A DNA stretch of 64,000 bases, taken from NCBI RefSeq assembly GCF_037201965.1, contig NZ_CP147518.1, forward strand, positions 4,147,001 to 4,211,000, written 5' to 3'. The notes beneath the pieces are model-generated. The model was not told where the DNA came from. It did not search any database and saw nothing but the letters and a program-made list of their open reading frames with translations. The stretch is from Spirosoma sp. SC4-14 (GTDB taxonomy: Bacteria; Bacteroidota; Bacteroidia; Cytophagales; Spirosomataceae). Shown here piece after piece: positions 26,376-36,209 of this stretch (position 1 is its first letter; each line of letters begins with the position of its first letter). A program made the translations under genes and the position numbers.

Positions 26376-26437
26376 TCAGATTATAAAAGAGATCCGTTCC
26401 CGGTTGCAACCGGGAACGGATCTCTTTTATAATCTGA
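26376..26437. terminator. Perfect 62-bp palindrome between convergent genes
   Basis: All 62 bases equal their reverse complement, with the centre CCGGTTGCAACCGG (26400-26413). It sits six bases from the stop of the minus-strand epimerase gene and can terminate transcription from both sides. It contains A- and T-runs (AAAAGAG/CTCTTTT). Confidence 0.85.
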
Positions 26438-26443
26438 CCTGGA

Positions 26444-27505
26444 CTATTTCAGAATTGGCTCCAAAGCAGCGCGGTTAGCATCGAGCCAGGCATGAATATC
26501 GGTAACGATTTCACGGATTCCAAGTTGTGGTTTCCAGCCCGTACGCTCCGTTACTTTGGTGTTATCGGTGATATAAAGGCGAATATCGGCAGCCCGGTTT
26601 TCGGTAACTTCTTTAATTGGAATCGTTTTGCCCGTAACCTCCTGGCAGATTTTCGTTAGCTCCTGCAATGACGCACTACTTTCCACACCACCACCAGCAT
26701 TCAGCACTTCGCCATTGACGCTGTCCAGATTGTGCAACTCCCAGTCGATCAGGCGGTATAGGTCGTCGATGTGTAGCATGTCGCGGGTTTGTTTGCCTGT
26801 GCCACCATAGCCAATATAAGCCAGTTGCTGCTCAAAATAATGCTTGGCAATCCAGAGAACCATTACGCCCTGATCGACTTTCCCCATTTGCCACGGCCCA
26901 GTAATGACCCCACAGCGGTTGATAACGGTTTTAAGGCCATAGAACTCATTATATTCCTGAATCAACAGTTCCGACGCCAGTTTGGTGGTGCCGTATAATG
27001 AACGCGCCCCATCGAGCGGAAAGTTTTCAGCAATGCCCCGCGACGAAACGCCCGATACTGGCTGATCATCGGTCAGTACGAACCGCGTGTCGGCTTCCTC
27101 GAAATTCAGCGTTTCGATGGTTCTAATTGGATAAACGCGGCTTGTGGAAAGAAAAATAAAATTGGCTTTATGTTTGAGCGCGTAGTTCAGGCAATTGACG
27201 GTACCAAACAGGTTAGTGTTGATCAGATAATCGGGGGTTCCGTCCAGACCGGCCAACACCGATGGCTCGGCCGACGCTTCGATGATACTATCAACGGCCG
27301 GTAATGAATCAAAATCTTCTTTACTGCGAATATCACCATGCACAAACTCTATTCCGGCCGCTTTTAAACGCGACAGGCTAAGTTCAGAACCGCGCCGTTT
27401 CAGATTGTCGAGCGCATAAATCTGATAATCGGGATAGTTTTTTTTGAGTGCAATGGCCAGCGACGAGCCAACAAATCCGGCACCGCCGGTGATCAGTAAT
27501 TTCAT
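26444..27505 (-). CDS. NAD-dependent sugar-nucleotide epimerase/dehydratase (CDP-paratose 2-epimerase-like)
   Basis: 353 residues, extended SDR. Rossmann loop ITGGAGFVGSSLA at the N-terminus; catalytic YGTTK with serine in FLSTSRVYP. The stretch VINRCGVITGPWQMGKVDQG and the long insert after RVYPIRTIETLNFEEAD are characteristic of CDP-paratose/CDP-tyvelose epimerase-like proteins. It probably makes an activated sugar for surface glycans. No glycosyltransferase genes are adjacent, so substrate assignment is by family only. Confidence 0.85.
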   Translation of the reverse strand: MKLLITGGAGFVGSSLAIALKKNYPDYQIYALDNLKRRGSELSLSRLKAAGIEFVHGDIRSKEDFDSLPAVDSIIEASAEPSVLAGLDGTPDYLINTNLFGTVNCLNYALKHKANFIFLSTSRVYPIRTIETLNFEEADTRFVLTDDQPVSGVSSRGIAENFPLDGARSLYGTTKLASELLIQEYNEFYGLKTVINRCGVITGPWQMGKVDQGVMVLWIAKHYFEQQLAYIGYGGTGKQTRDMLHIDDLYRLIDWELHNLDSVNGEVLNAGGGVESSASLQELTKICQEVTGKTIPIKEVTENRAADIRLYITDNTKVTERTGWKPQLGIREIVTDIHAWLDANRAALEPILK

Positions 27506-27554
27506 AATGAACGATTGAATTGCTAAATGATTGAATTACGGTCCGCCGTTGCGA

Positions 27555-27601
27555 CTGAATGATTGAATTTTTGCCTACTACTCTGTAATTCAATCCTTCA
27601 G
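27555..27601 (-). terminator. Hairpin directly behind kup, with GATTGAATT repeats
   Basis: 15-bp stem (27555-27569 with 27587-27601, one mismatch) starting three bases after the kup stop. The element GATTGAATT recurs in direct orientation near 27513, 27527 and 27561. Confidence 0.55.
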
Positions 27602-27603
27602 CA

Positions 27604-29556
27604 CTATGAAGTAATACGTTTCAGTTTGACATTTTCCACGGGTCGGATAACGAGTGGCACTTTTTCAATTTTGACCGAGCTACTATCCAACCCAAACCAG
27701 CGGTCTTCGGAGGTAGTGAAGCCTTTGATATTGAAATAGAGGTTCATGATAAACCGCTCACGGAACGGCAATTCGTTTTCGAACGACAGAAATTTTTCGA
27801 GCACAACGAAACGGAAATCACCAATCACATTCTGGCCCCGCAGCGATTCGTAGCGGCTGGTTATATCCACTTCTTTATTTTTCACCATGTCTTCGATTAC
27901 TTTCCGAAAAAACAGGTTAATCCGCTGCTCGACCCGGAACCCCAGCTTAAACGTCACCTTATAGGCATCGTCGGGCGCAATGGTATTTACCTTGTACTCC
28001 ATCGTGTACGGATCGTCGGTAGTATCGACATGGACAAACCAGTAAATGTCGGCCCGTTTGGGGCGTTTCTGAAAGATGGAATAAATGATTTTTGATTCGA
28101 TTTCCGACTGCCGGGCCGCATTGCTCATAAAGACCAGGTGCGTGGCGTATTTGGGAATACTAATGTCGCGGCTCAGTTCTTTAATGGCCTGGATGTAATG
28201 ATCGATACGGACATACTCCGTCAAACGAAGTTTGATCTGGAAGGCCTGCAACCAGATATACATGACACCGGCAATGGCTGAACCGATCAGCAGCGATACC
28301 CAGCCACCGTGGGGAAATTTGATTAGGTTAGCAATCAAAAATGAGCCTTCTATGCCCAGATAAACCGAAAGGAAAAGTACGACACCCCAAGCCTGATATT
28401 TTTTAGTGTAGAGATAATAAGACATCAATAACGTTGTCATCAGCATGGTTAGCGTAATGGCCAGGCCATAGGCCGCTTCCATGTTCGACGATTCGCGAAA
28501 ATACAATACAACGCCCACGCAACCCGCCCAGAGCAACAGATTTACGCTGGGTACATAGAGCTGCCCTTTTTGCACACTCGGATAACGCAATCGAACTTTT
28601 GGCCAGAAATTAAGGCGAATGGCTTCACTAATCAACGTAAAGGAGCCACTAATCAGGGCCTGACTCGCAATAATGGTAGCCGCCGTTGCAATTACAATAC
28701 CGATCGTCAGAAACCAGGGCGGCATTACTTCATAGAACGGAATCCGATCGCTCAGGATTTGCCCTTCCTTGCTTACCAGCCATGCCCCCTGCCCGAAATA
28801 ATTTAGGATAAGACAGGTTTTTACGAAAACCCAGCTCACCCGAATGTTAGACCGCCCGCAGTGCCCCATGTCGGAATAAAGGGCTTCGGCTCCAGTTGTA
28901 CAGAGAAAAACGGAGCCCAACAACCAGAAACCACCCGGATATTCGGAAAGTAGCCACCAGGCATAGTACGGGTTAAGCGCAGCCAGAATTCCCGGCGAAT
29001 GAGCAATCTGCACCATTCCCAGCGTGCCGAGCATAACAAACCAAACCAGCATGATGGGCCCGAAAGCGGTGCCAACCACGCTTGTCCCGAACGCCTGAAT
29101 CAGGAACAGGATTGTTAGAATGGCAATAACAATCTTGATGATCAGCTCTTCTGTGATGGTTGGATACAACAGGCGAAGGCCTTCTACAGCCGACGAAACC
29201 GAAATCGGTGGCGTAATGATTCCATCGGCCAGCAATGCCGAACCGCCAATAATGGCTGGCAGGGTTAACCAGCGGGCATGGCGCCGAACGAGTGCATAGA
29301 GGGCAAAAATCCCACCCTCACCCCGGTTATCGGCCCGTAGGATCAGAATAACGTATTTGACGGTAGTTTGTAGAGTCAGTGTCCAGAATACACAGGAAAG
29401 GGCTCCCCGAACAACATCGGCCCGTATCTGATTCTCAGCACCAATAATGGCCCTGAGTGTATACAGGGGCGACGTACCAATATCGCCGTAGATAATCCCC
29501 ATAGCAACCAGCAATCCGGCCGCCGTAACAGTATCTAAATGCTTTTTATCTTCCAT
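27604..29556 (-). CDS. kup: Low-affinity potassium uptake protein of the KUP family
   Basis: 650 residues. The N-terminus ATM-type segment GIIYGDIGTSPLYTLRAI and RADNRGEGGIFALYALV are the KUP signature motifs; GGSALLADGIITPPISV completes the K+-site region. About twelve membrane helices are followed by a ~200-residue soluble C-terminal domain, the usual build. The protein imports K+ with H+ across the inner membrane. A consensus promoter with a -33 TTG lies upstream. Confidence 0.95.
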   Translation of the reverse strand: MEDKKHLDTVTAAGLLVAMGIIYGDIGTSPLYTLRAIIGAENQIRADVVRGALSCVFWTLTLQTTVKYVILILRADNRGEGGIFALYALVRRHARWLTLPAIIGGSALLADGIITPPISVSSAVEGLRLLYPTITEELIIKIVIAILTILFLIQAFGTSVVGTAFGPIMLVWFVMLGTLGMVQIAHSPGILAALNPYYAWWLLSEYPGGFWLLGSVFLCTTGAEALYSDMGHCGRSNIRVSWVFVKTCLILNYFGQGAWLVSKEGQILSDRIPFYEVMPPWFLTIGIVIATAATIIASQALISGSFTLISEAIRLNFWPKVRLRYPSVQKGQLYVPSVNLLLWAGCVGVVLYFRESSNMEAAYGLAITLTMLMTTLLMSYYLYTKKYQAWGVVLFLSVYLGIEGSFLIANLIKFPHGGWVSLLIGSAIAGVMYIWLQAFQIKLRLTEYVRIDHYIQAIKELSRDISIPKYATHLVFMSNAARQSEIESKIIYSIFQKRPKRADIYWFVHVDTTDDPYTMEYKVNTIAPDDAYKVTFKLGFRVEQRINLFFRKVIEDMVKNKEVDITSRYESLRGQNVIGDFRFVVLEKFLSFENELPFRERFIMNLYFNIKGFTTSEDRWFGLDSSSVKIEKVPLVIRPVENVKLKRITS

Positions 29557-29602
29557 AAATGCGGCTTTCGCCGGTTCATTTTATGAGTGGGTCAAAACGG
29601 GG

Positions 29603-29610
29603 CAAAGATA
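29603..29610 (-). promoter_or_regulatory. kup: Promoter of kup
   Basis: Minus-strand TATCTTTG (exact TAnnTTTG) preceded, after an 18-base spacer, by a TTG that fits the -33 element. It lies 46 bases upstream of the kup start. Confidence 0.65.
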
Positions 29611-29751
29611 GGTGATGTTTAGCTTCATCAATCCCGGTTGCGCCGAAAGTTGCGATTTTGTCTCGTAAAGAGGAAACTAAGCCGCCCCTGATTACGTAGA
29701 TTTAACCGACATTGAGCCTGAGACCTATAAACAGGCTCCTGATAAAGCTGC

Positions 29752-30483
29752 ATGTGCACCCAACGCGTTCAAACGGCCGTTCTGCTCTTTTCGCTACCAG
29801 CTCCTCTGGCTGCCTCTCACAAAAGGCTTGCCAATGGTAATTCTCAAAAGCATAAGTTGAAGCGCAGCCGGACGTTATGGACATACATGCACCAACTGGC
29901 TCTTGCCAAAACGCAGGCCGCACAACTCCCCTGCATTCAGTCGGCAGCTATTTTAAGTGAGGCAGAGCTAAACGCACCTTTTGGCGAGCAACTCCAAAAA
30001 GCCATCTATCGAACATTACACCTTGGCTATAAGCAACTTATCATTATCGGAAACGATTGCCCAGGGCTAACGATCGGCGATTTGCGCAACGCAGCCAACG
30101 AGCTGGCCAATGGGAAGCTACCCATTGGCGGTGACCAACGTGGAGGTGTTTTTTTATTCGGAATCGACGATCGGTTTCTGCGGGATGCTCCACCCGAATT
30201 ATTTGCGAAACTTCCGTGGCAAACCCCTTTGCTGGGAAAAACACTGACAGCCTTTCTGAAGCGTTTTTTTGGCGAACTATACCAACTGTCCGCCGTTAGA
30301 ACCGACTGGAACAACCCGGCTGACCTTGGGTCTGGAATTGATAAAAACGGCGCTTTCAGCTGGCTAACGGCGCACATTCTGGCTATCATCAGCCGCTATT
30401 TGCTAGTTGTTTCTATCCCCGTTCTCCCTTTTTTTTCTTATCGTATAGCCCACTTTTATGGGTTGCGAGCCCCTCCGCTTTAG
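29752..30483 (+). CDS. DUF2064 (TIGR04282-type) GT-A-fold protein
   Basis: 243 residues. It shows the DUF2064 core: ATG-proximal strand TAVLLFSLPAP, FGEQLQKAI, the conserved IIIGNDCPGLT (sugar-nucleotide/metal site, D-x-P-G/x) and GGVFLFGID. Members are related to GT-A nucleotidyl- or glycosyltransferases and often occur with arsenosugar synthesis genes; no such neighbours are seen here. The last ~25 residues (YLLVVSIPVLPFFSY) are hydrophobic and not typical, suggesting read-through past the ancestral end. Confidence 0.75.
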   Translation: MCTQRVQTAVLLFSLPAPLAASHKRLANGNSQKHKLKRSRTLWTYMHQLALAKTQAAQLPCIQSAAILSEAELNAPFGEQLQKAIYRTLHLGYKQLIIIGNDCPGLTIGDLRNAANELANGKLPIGGDQRGGVFLFGIDDRFLRDAPPELFAKLPWQTPLLGKTLTAFLKRFFGELYQLSAVRTDWNNPADLGSGIDKNGAFSWLTAHILAIISRYLLVVSIPVLPFFSYRIAHFYGLRAPPL

Positions 30484-30632
30484 GGCGTTTGTTTCCTTTT
30501 CTCAACAGGAATGCAGCTTTTTTTGCCTGGTTTTAGCAGGCAATCTGCCACCTGATTGCCCATTGATCCACTACCAGCAGTAGTGTATGCAAGATTCTAT
30601 TACCTGTTTTTTAAATTTTTGCTACTTCGTAA

Positions 30633-33600
30633 ATGAGAAATTTTTCTCTGTTCTGGCTCCTGATGAGCCTGCCATTAACGGCGTTTGCCCAAACGGCCGA
30701 CCTCGACGTTACGGTTCGTGAATTAACTCGCCAGGAGGCTGTGAAAGGCCAAATGGTTTATCTGGAAAATCCGTCGATCGGTTTTGCGATGTCGGCGCAG
30801 ACGGATGCCAACGGCAAGGTTCTTTTCCGATCATTATCCTTAAACGGAACGTATCGGGTATATACAAAAGAAACCGATCGATATGCCGAAAGTGATGCGA
30901 CAGGCATTGTATTACGGGCCAATTTTCGGCGCAGTGTAACATTATTATTGCCCGGCAAACGCGAAATAAACCTCACGGAGGTGAACGTGAAAAGCACCAG
31001 TGCATCCCGAATCAATACAACCAACGCCGAAGTATCATCGGAAATGGACATTAAAAAAGTGGAGGAACTACCCGTTGAAGGCCGCGATATAACCCGGATG
31101 CTCTATCGGTTGCCCAATGTGAGTCAGGCAACGGGCTTTTTTGCCGAAGCCCCCAACGTGAGCATTAATGGTGCCAATAGTCTCTACAATAACTACCTGA
31201 TCGACGGTATGGACAACAATGAGCGTTTTTTGGGCGGTCAGAAATTTGCGATACCGGTTGGTTTTACGCGCAACGTAACGGTGCTGACAAACAATTATTC
31301 GGTTGAGTTCGGGAATACGGGAAACGGAGTAATTAACATAACCAGCAAATCGGGCAGTAATGAAACCACCGGCGAAGTGTTTCTGCTATCGCGGCCAGGT
31401 GCCGTAATCGATGCCCAAACCAGCTATCCGCTGCGCGATTTATCGGGCAATCAGGTGAAAGATGGCTTTGCGCGGTATCAGGGTGGTTTTGGCATTGGTG
31501 GTGCATTGGTTAAGAATAAAACTTTTTATTACCTCAATGTTGAACATACGACCGATGTCAAAGACAATTTATTGAACTCAACCCAACTGGGGATAAACGA
31601 AACGGTTCGGGGAACAAACCGGTTTACGTATATCTCCGGCAAACTGGATCAGTTATGGAGCACCCGATTCAAATCGTCGCTTCGGGTCAATGTTGGGCGG
31701 GTTGCCATCGGGCGGCAGGCGGGCGGTCTGACGGGCGGCATCGCCTTTCCATCGGCGGCCAATGCGCAAGATCGAAATTCGTTACTGATTGCATCGCGGA
31801 ACACGTATACGACCAATCGTTTTGCCTCCGAAACCAACGTTCAGTACAGTAGCTTCCGTTGGAATTATGCACGCGCCGAGAACCCTAACAGTCCCGACGT
31901 TACGGTTCTTGACCCAATGGGTCAGGCAATTGCTTATCTGGGACACCCTGGCTACTTGTTCGATTCGCACGAGAATACGGTTCAGGTTCAGCAGAAATTC
32001 TCATTCTATCGCGGCAATCACACAATTCGGGCTGGTGCCGAAATTATCAGTGCCCGTCACCGGCTCTTTGGGGGCGGCAATCCAAACGGCAGCTATACAG
32101 TTCAGTTAACGGCAAACCAGTTGGCTGCCCTCCGCGAACGAAATCTGGGCAGCAGTCTAAGCCCGACCGATATTCCATCGGATGCCCGCGTACTGGGCTA
32201 TTCGGTTGAGCTACGACCTGCCTCGTTCGGCAAAACGCAAACCATTTACACGGCCTATGTCGAAGATCAGATTACGGCTGGGCCACGACTGAATCTGACC
32301 GTTGGACTTCGTTACGATTACGACAATCTATCGAAAGGAGGGGCCTCTTCGGGCGATTTTAACAACCTGGCTCCACGCGGAAGCTTTAACTATAAACTTA
32401 CAGGACGTTCGGCATTGCGGGGCGGTGTGGGGCTCTTCTACGATAAAATCCTGTATACGGTTTATAGCGATGCGCTTCAGCAAAACAATACGGGTGCCGA
32501 CTTCAAACAGCAACTGCAGTATTTTGTCCAGCAAGGTATTTTACCCAGCAGTACCAATGTCAACCGGGTAACGTTCGACGGTAATCAAACCGTTGGACCA
32601 GGCTATAACAGTGCCGGACAGGCATTTGGCTATTTGCAGGGACCGTCGGCCTCTTCATTTGCCGGTCAGCGGAATACGTTTAGTGGCGAACGCCGGATTT
32701 TGAATCCGAATGGCTATCAGAATCCTTATACCGTTGAATCGACACTAGGCTATCAGTATCAGGTAAGCGATAAGTTGCTGTTTTATGCCGATGTTGTTTA
32801 TAACGAGTCCTACAATCTGTTTCGGACCACGAATCTGAATGCGCCATCGGCCTGGGATTATAACCTAAGTGCGCAGCGCAGTATTGCCCGCTCGACCGAT
32901 GCTGCTAACCTGACCCGGCCAGTTCCCATTGCCAACGGTACCGCAACGCTGAACGGCCAGACACTGACGGGTGTAGCGCAAAGCGTGGTCATGACCGAAG
33001 ACAAAGGACGTTCACGCTATACGGCTCTGAGCCTTAATTTGCAGAAAGAGCGGGGCAACGATGTATATGCTTACCGGCTGATTTACACGCTTTCCCGGCT
33101 GTATAACAACACTGAAGACGTGAATTTCCGGGCGATGGATGCAAATAACTTTACCGCCGAATGGGGTCCATCCGTTAATGATCGCCGACATATCATCAAC
33201 GGAATTTTCAATTACTACGTAGGGCAGCGTTTTACGGCTACACTGGCAGCTCTGATTCAGAGTGGCCAACCCATCAATCGCGTTCCCGATGGCAGCAAGT
33301 ATGTGGTGGTCGATCAGAATCTGAACCCCGTCTTAACCGCCAGCGGACAGCAGATTACGAGTAGCGATCTCAACGGCGACGGCACCGCCTTTGGCGATAC
33401 ATACAACGGCAGCACCGACCGCCAACCGGGCGAATCCCGCAACTCCGACCGTCTGCCCTGGTCGAAGGTCGTGGATGTCAGTCTGCAATACTACATTCCA
33501 CTCAGCAACGCATCGCGACGAATGGAGATCCGGGCCGACGTCTTCAATGTACTGAACACAAACAACCTCAGTGGTTATTCCAATAATGCCACGCAAAGCA

Positions 33601-33695
33601 ACCAGATTCAGGTTGGGCCAAAAGGCAGTGGCATTGTGCAGCGCAACGCAGGCCCACCGCGCCAGTTTCAGTTTGGTGTCCGGTATTTGTTTTAA
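30633..33695 (+). CDS. TonB-dependent outer-membrane receptor with N-terminal CarboxypepD-reg domain (Oar-like)
   Basis: 1020 residues. The signal peptide ends TAFAQ; a ~90-residue carboxypeptidase-regulatory-like beta domain (VTVRELTRQEAVKGQM to LPGKREINLTEVNV) is followed by the plug (VEGRDITRMLYRLPNVS, YLIDGMDNNERF, NGVINITSKSG) and a large barrel ending with FQFGVRYLF, the expected terminal aromatic. It imports an unidentified ligand with TonB-ExbBD energy. No SusD-like partner is encoded, so this is not a Sus pair. A terminator follows. Confidence 0.9.
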   Translation: MRNFSLFWLLMSLPLTAFAQTADLDVTVRELTRQEAVKGQMVYLENPSIGFAMSAQTDANGKVLFRSLSLNGTYRVYTKETDRYAESDATGIVLRANFRRSVTLLLPGKREINLTEVNVKSTSASRINTTNAEVSSEMDIKKVEELPVEGRDITRMLYRLPNVSQATGFFAEAPNVSINGANSLYNNYLIDGMDNNERFLGGQKFAIPVGFTRNVTVLTNNYSVEFGNTGNGVINITSKSGSNETTGEVFLLSRPGAVIDAQTSYPLRDLSGNQVKDGFARYQGGFGIGGALVKNKTFYYLNVEHTTDVKDNLLNSTQLGINETVRGTNRFTYISGKLDQLWSTRFKSSLRVNVGRVAIGRQAGGLTGGIAFPSAANAQDRNSLLIASRNTYTTNRFASETNVQYSSFRWNYARAENPNSPDVTVLDPMGQAIAYLGHPGYLFDSHENTVQVQQKFSFYRGNHTIRAGAEIISARHRLFGGGNPNGSYTVQLTANQLAALRERNLGSSLSPTDIPSDARVLGYSVELRPASFGKTQTIYTAYVEDQITAGPRLNLTVGLRYDYDNLSKGGASSGDFNNLAPRGSFNYKLTGRSALRGGVGLFYDKILYTVYSDALQQNNTGADFKQQLQYFVQQGILPSSTNVNRVTFDGNQTVGPGYNSAGQAFGYLQGPSASSFAGQRNTFSGERRILNPNGYQNPYTVESTLGYQYQVSDKLLFYADVVYNESYNLFRTTNLNAPSAWDYNLSAQRSIARSTDAANLTRPVPIANGTATLNGQTLTGVAQSVVMTEDKGRSRYTALSLNLQKERGNDVYAYRLIYTLSRLYNNTEDVNFRAMDANNFTAEWGPSVNDRRHIINGIFNYYVGQRFTATLAALIQSGQPINRVPDGSKYVVVDQNLNPVLTASGQQITSSDLNGDGTAFGDTYNGSTDRQPGESRNSDRLPWSKVVDVSLQYYIPLSNASRRMEIRADVFNVLNTNNLSGYSNNATQSNQIQVGPKGSGIVQRNAGPPRQFQFGVRYLF

Positions 33696-33803
33696 AAATC
33701 TTACGAAAACTACATATGAATAAATCTAAGCTATCATTTTCAACGTAAGTACGGCGACATTCGATTTCTCCAAAAGAATTTGTTTAATTAGGTGTGTTTG
33801 AGC

Positions 33804-33839
33804 AGACGGTTTGTTCTCTGAGCAAGCCGTCTCTTTTTT
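33804..33839 (+). terminator. Rho-independent terminator of the TonB receptor gene
   Basis: 10-bp stem AGACGGTTTG (33804-33813) with CAAGCCGTCT (33823-33832, one mismatch), followed by a run of six T. Confidence 0.8.
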
Positions 33840-33907
33840 GGCTAGTTGTTGACGATTTCTTCATCGCCTGTTCGACGTCCTTATATTAGACTTATTGCTA
33901 CCCAATT

Positions 33908-34045
33908 ATGACAATCTTGACGAATCGACCCCTGCTCTTTTTTTTGCTGGCAGTAGGTAGCCTGGCTATCTGGGCTAAGAGCAGGTCAGTTTTTGAGTTG
34001 AAATATAATGTAGATCCCAAACTTCATTATTTTACGTACGTATAA
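33908..34045 (+). CDS. Possible 45-residue membrane/secreted peptide
   Basis: ATG 33908 opens MTILTNRPLLFFLLAVGSLA, a basic-hydrophobic signal- or TM-like stretch, then IWAKSRSVFELKYNVDPK and stop. The stop codon lies in the first bases of a perfect 21-bp hairpin (34041-34087), as expected for a real gene with its own terminator. No family is known. It sits alone between a terminated TonB gene and the YnjB-like operon. Confidence 0.35.
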   Translation: MTILTNRPLLFFLLAVGSLAIWAKSRSVFELKYNVDPKLHYFTYV

Positions 34046-34087
34046 ATGCGTAGAGGCAACTTGGGGAGTTGCCTCTACGCATTTATA
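34041..34087 (+). terminator. Perfect 21-bp hairpin with a 5-base loop
   Basis: 34041-34061 pairs exactly with 34067-34087 (stem end TATAAATGCGTAGAGGCAAC..., loop TGGGG). It follows the small open frame and precedes the ABC importer genes by about 50 bases. No T-run on either side. Confidence 0.65.
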
Positions 34088-34139
34088 GAATTCCGATAAC
34101 CTTACCGAATGGTTACACTGCTTTTCTTTTCGTTTACTT

Positions 34140-35351
34140 ATGAAGTATAACTTATTCGTTCTTTTGCTTGGGTTAACGCTGGCCTGCTCATCTTCTGACC
34201 AGCGCGATCCAGAAACCGTCCTTAACCAATCGTGGTCACAAATTGAAGAGCGAGGCCGAAATCAACCCGTAACGCTCATGATGTGGCTCGGCGATCCGTA
34301 CATCAACGACTACATGAACAAATACGTGAAGCCAGAAGTCAAAAAACGATACGGAATAGAGTTGCAAACGTCGGCCGGGCAGGGAACCCAGATTGTGCAG
34401 ACATTGGTTGCCGAACGCGAAGCCGGACAACCGAGCCAGATTGATATGGCCTGGATCAATGGCGAAACCTTTTATCAGCTTCGGCAGATCGATGGTTTAC
34501 TAGGGCCCGTTACGGACAAAATGCCCAATGCCCGCTACATCGACTTTTCAAATCCGTTTATTGGTACCGATTTTCAGCAGCCTGTTGCCGGTATGGAATG
34601 CCCCTGGGGTAATGTGCAACTGGCGGTTATCTACGACGCCCAGAAAGTAGCAGCACCACCAACATCGTTTGCCAACTTTCCGGCTTATATTAAAGCCCAT
34701 CCGGGCCAGATGACCATTCCGAACGAATTTACGGGTATGACATTTCTTAAATCGTGGATGATTGCGCTTTCGGGTGATCCGAAACTATTTCAGGGTAAAT
34801 TTCGGGAAGAGGTGTATGGTAAATGGTCGGGCGAACTCTGGAAACAGATCAATGCCCTTAAACCCTATTTATGGAAACAGGGGCGCACTTTTCCCGAGCA
34901 ATTATCAACGCTGCACCAGTTGTTTGCCAACGGCGAAGTAGCCTTCACCTTTTCAGATAATGATGCCGAAGTAGACAACAAGGTAAATCTGGGTTTCTTT
35001 CCCAAAACAGCCCGCGCCTACGTACCGGCCCCTGGCACCATTCAGAATTCGCATTACATGGGTATCATCAAACACGCCCAGCATCCCGAAGCAGCTATGC
35101 TGGTTGCCAATTTTCTGATATCGCCAGAAGCACAACTAAAAAAGATGGACCCCAATGTATGGGGCGACCATACGGTACTCGACCTCAAAAAACTCCCCCA
35201 AAACTATCGTTCGATGTTTGAAAACCTACCCACTCGTCGGTATGCACCCAAACGCGAAACCATTCAGGGAATGGCCTTTCAGGAACCCGCCCCCGACTAT
35301 ATGACACGGTTGTATAAAGATTTCCGAACGCATGTTATTGAAAATCGATAA
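34140..35351 (+). CDS. YnjB-like ABC transporter substrate-binding lipoprotein
   Basis: 403 residues. N-terminal LGLTLACSSSDQ is a lipobox, so the protein is a lipoprotein. The mature part matches the COG4134/YnjB type: a start with WSQIEERGRNQPVTLMMWLGDP, VDLLWVNGE-like IDMAWINGETFYQLRQ, ECPWGNVQL, and FTGMTFLKSW. It binds an unknown solute in the periplasm and hands it to the two permeases encoded right behind (15-base gap, then an 11-base overlap). Confidence 0.88.
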   Translation: MKYNLFVLLLGLTLACSSSDQRDPETVLNQSWSQIEERGRNQPVTLMMWLGDPYINDYMNKYVKPEVKKRYGIELQTSAGQGTQIVQTLVAEREAGQPSQIDMAWINGETFYQLRQIDGLLGPVTDKMPNARYIDFSNPFIGTDFQQPVAGMECPWGNVQLAVIYDAQKVAAPPTSFANFPAYIKAHPGQMTIPNEFTGMTFLKSWMIALSGDPKLFQGKFREEVYGKWSGELWKQINALKPYLWKQGRTFPEQLSTLHQLFANGEVAFTFSDNDAEVDNKVNLGFFPKTARAYVPAPGTIQNSHYMGIIKHAQHPEAAMLVANFLISPEAQLKKMDPNVWGDHTVLDLKKLPQNYRSMFENLPTRRYAPKRETIQGMAFQEPAPDYMTRLYKDFRTHVIENR

Positions 35352-35366
35352 TATCGAACACCTGTT

Positions 35367-36209
35367 GTGAAAGCAAAACACCTGATTTTAGGCTTATATG
35401 GCTTGTTTGTGGTTGGCTTACCCATAGCAGGTCTGGTCAATGCCTTCAACTATAGTGTTGGTCTGGCCGGGCCACTGGCTTCGGGCTTTACGGTTACCTA
35501 CTGGCAGCAACTGACCAGCGAAACCTCCTTGCTGGTTTCACTGGGATTCAGCCTGTATGTGTCGATTCTTTCGGGGAGTGTTGCGGTTCTGATTGCTCTG
35601 TTTCTGGTGCTGGGTCGGCAACCCATGCTACGGCAACGGCCTTTCCCAACCTTATTGTATGTGCCGCTTCTGTTTCCGTCACTGGTAATTGGGTTCTATC
35701 TGTTTCAATTGCTGAGCGGATCGGGCTGGCTGGCACGACTGGCCTTTGCGGTGGGATTTATCGAAACACCCGATCAGTTTCCCGAATTGATTCAGGATGG
35801 TTTCGGTATTGGAATCATACTCGCTCAGGTTGTAGTAGCCTTTCCGTTTTTCACCCTGCTTTTCCGATCGCTCTATGCCGATGCCCGTCTGGATGAATTA
35901 CATAATCTGACACGCACACTGGGGGCAGGTCAAACTCAGTTTAACACTCGGGTTGCCATTCCGATTTTACTTCGCCGGTCGGCTCCAACACTGGTTCTGT
36001 ATGGCGTTGCTACAACGGGCGCTTACGACATTCCTCTAGTGCTGGGACGAAATTATCCACAGATGCTTTCCGTTTTTATCACAACGCGACTTCAGCGCTT
36101 CGATCTGGCCGAGTTACCGATGGGCTATCTGGCCGGATTTGTATTGACCCTGTTGCTGATGGCTGTAATTTACTGGACCTCTCAACGGCTACAACGTCAT
36201 GCGCTCTAA
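35367..36209 (+). CDS. ABC transporter permease (YnjC-like, first half)
   Basis: 280 residues, starting at GTG 35367. Six predicted helices and a binding-protein-dependent transport motif around RTLGAGQTQFNTRVAIPILL (EAA-like loop, contact site for the ATPase). It corresponds to the N-terminal half of the fused E. coli YnjC; the second half is the next gene, overlapping by 11 bases. It forms the inner-membrane channel with its partner. Confidence 0.86.
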   Translation: MKAKHLILGLYGLFVVGLPIAGLVNAFNYSVGLAGPLASGFTVTYWQQLTSETSLLVSLGFSLYVSILSGSVAVLIALFLVLGRQPMLRQRPFPTLLYVPLLFPSLVIGFYLFQLLSGSGWLARLAFAVGFIETPDQFPELIQDGFGIGIILAQVVVAFPFFTLLFRSLYADARLDELHNLTRTLGAGQTQFNTRVAIPILLRRSAPTLVLYGVATTGAYDIPLVLGRNYPQMLSVFITTRLQRFDLAELPMGYLAGFVLTLLLMAVIYWTSQRLQRHAL

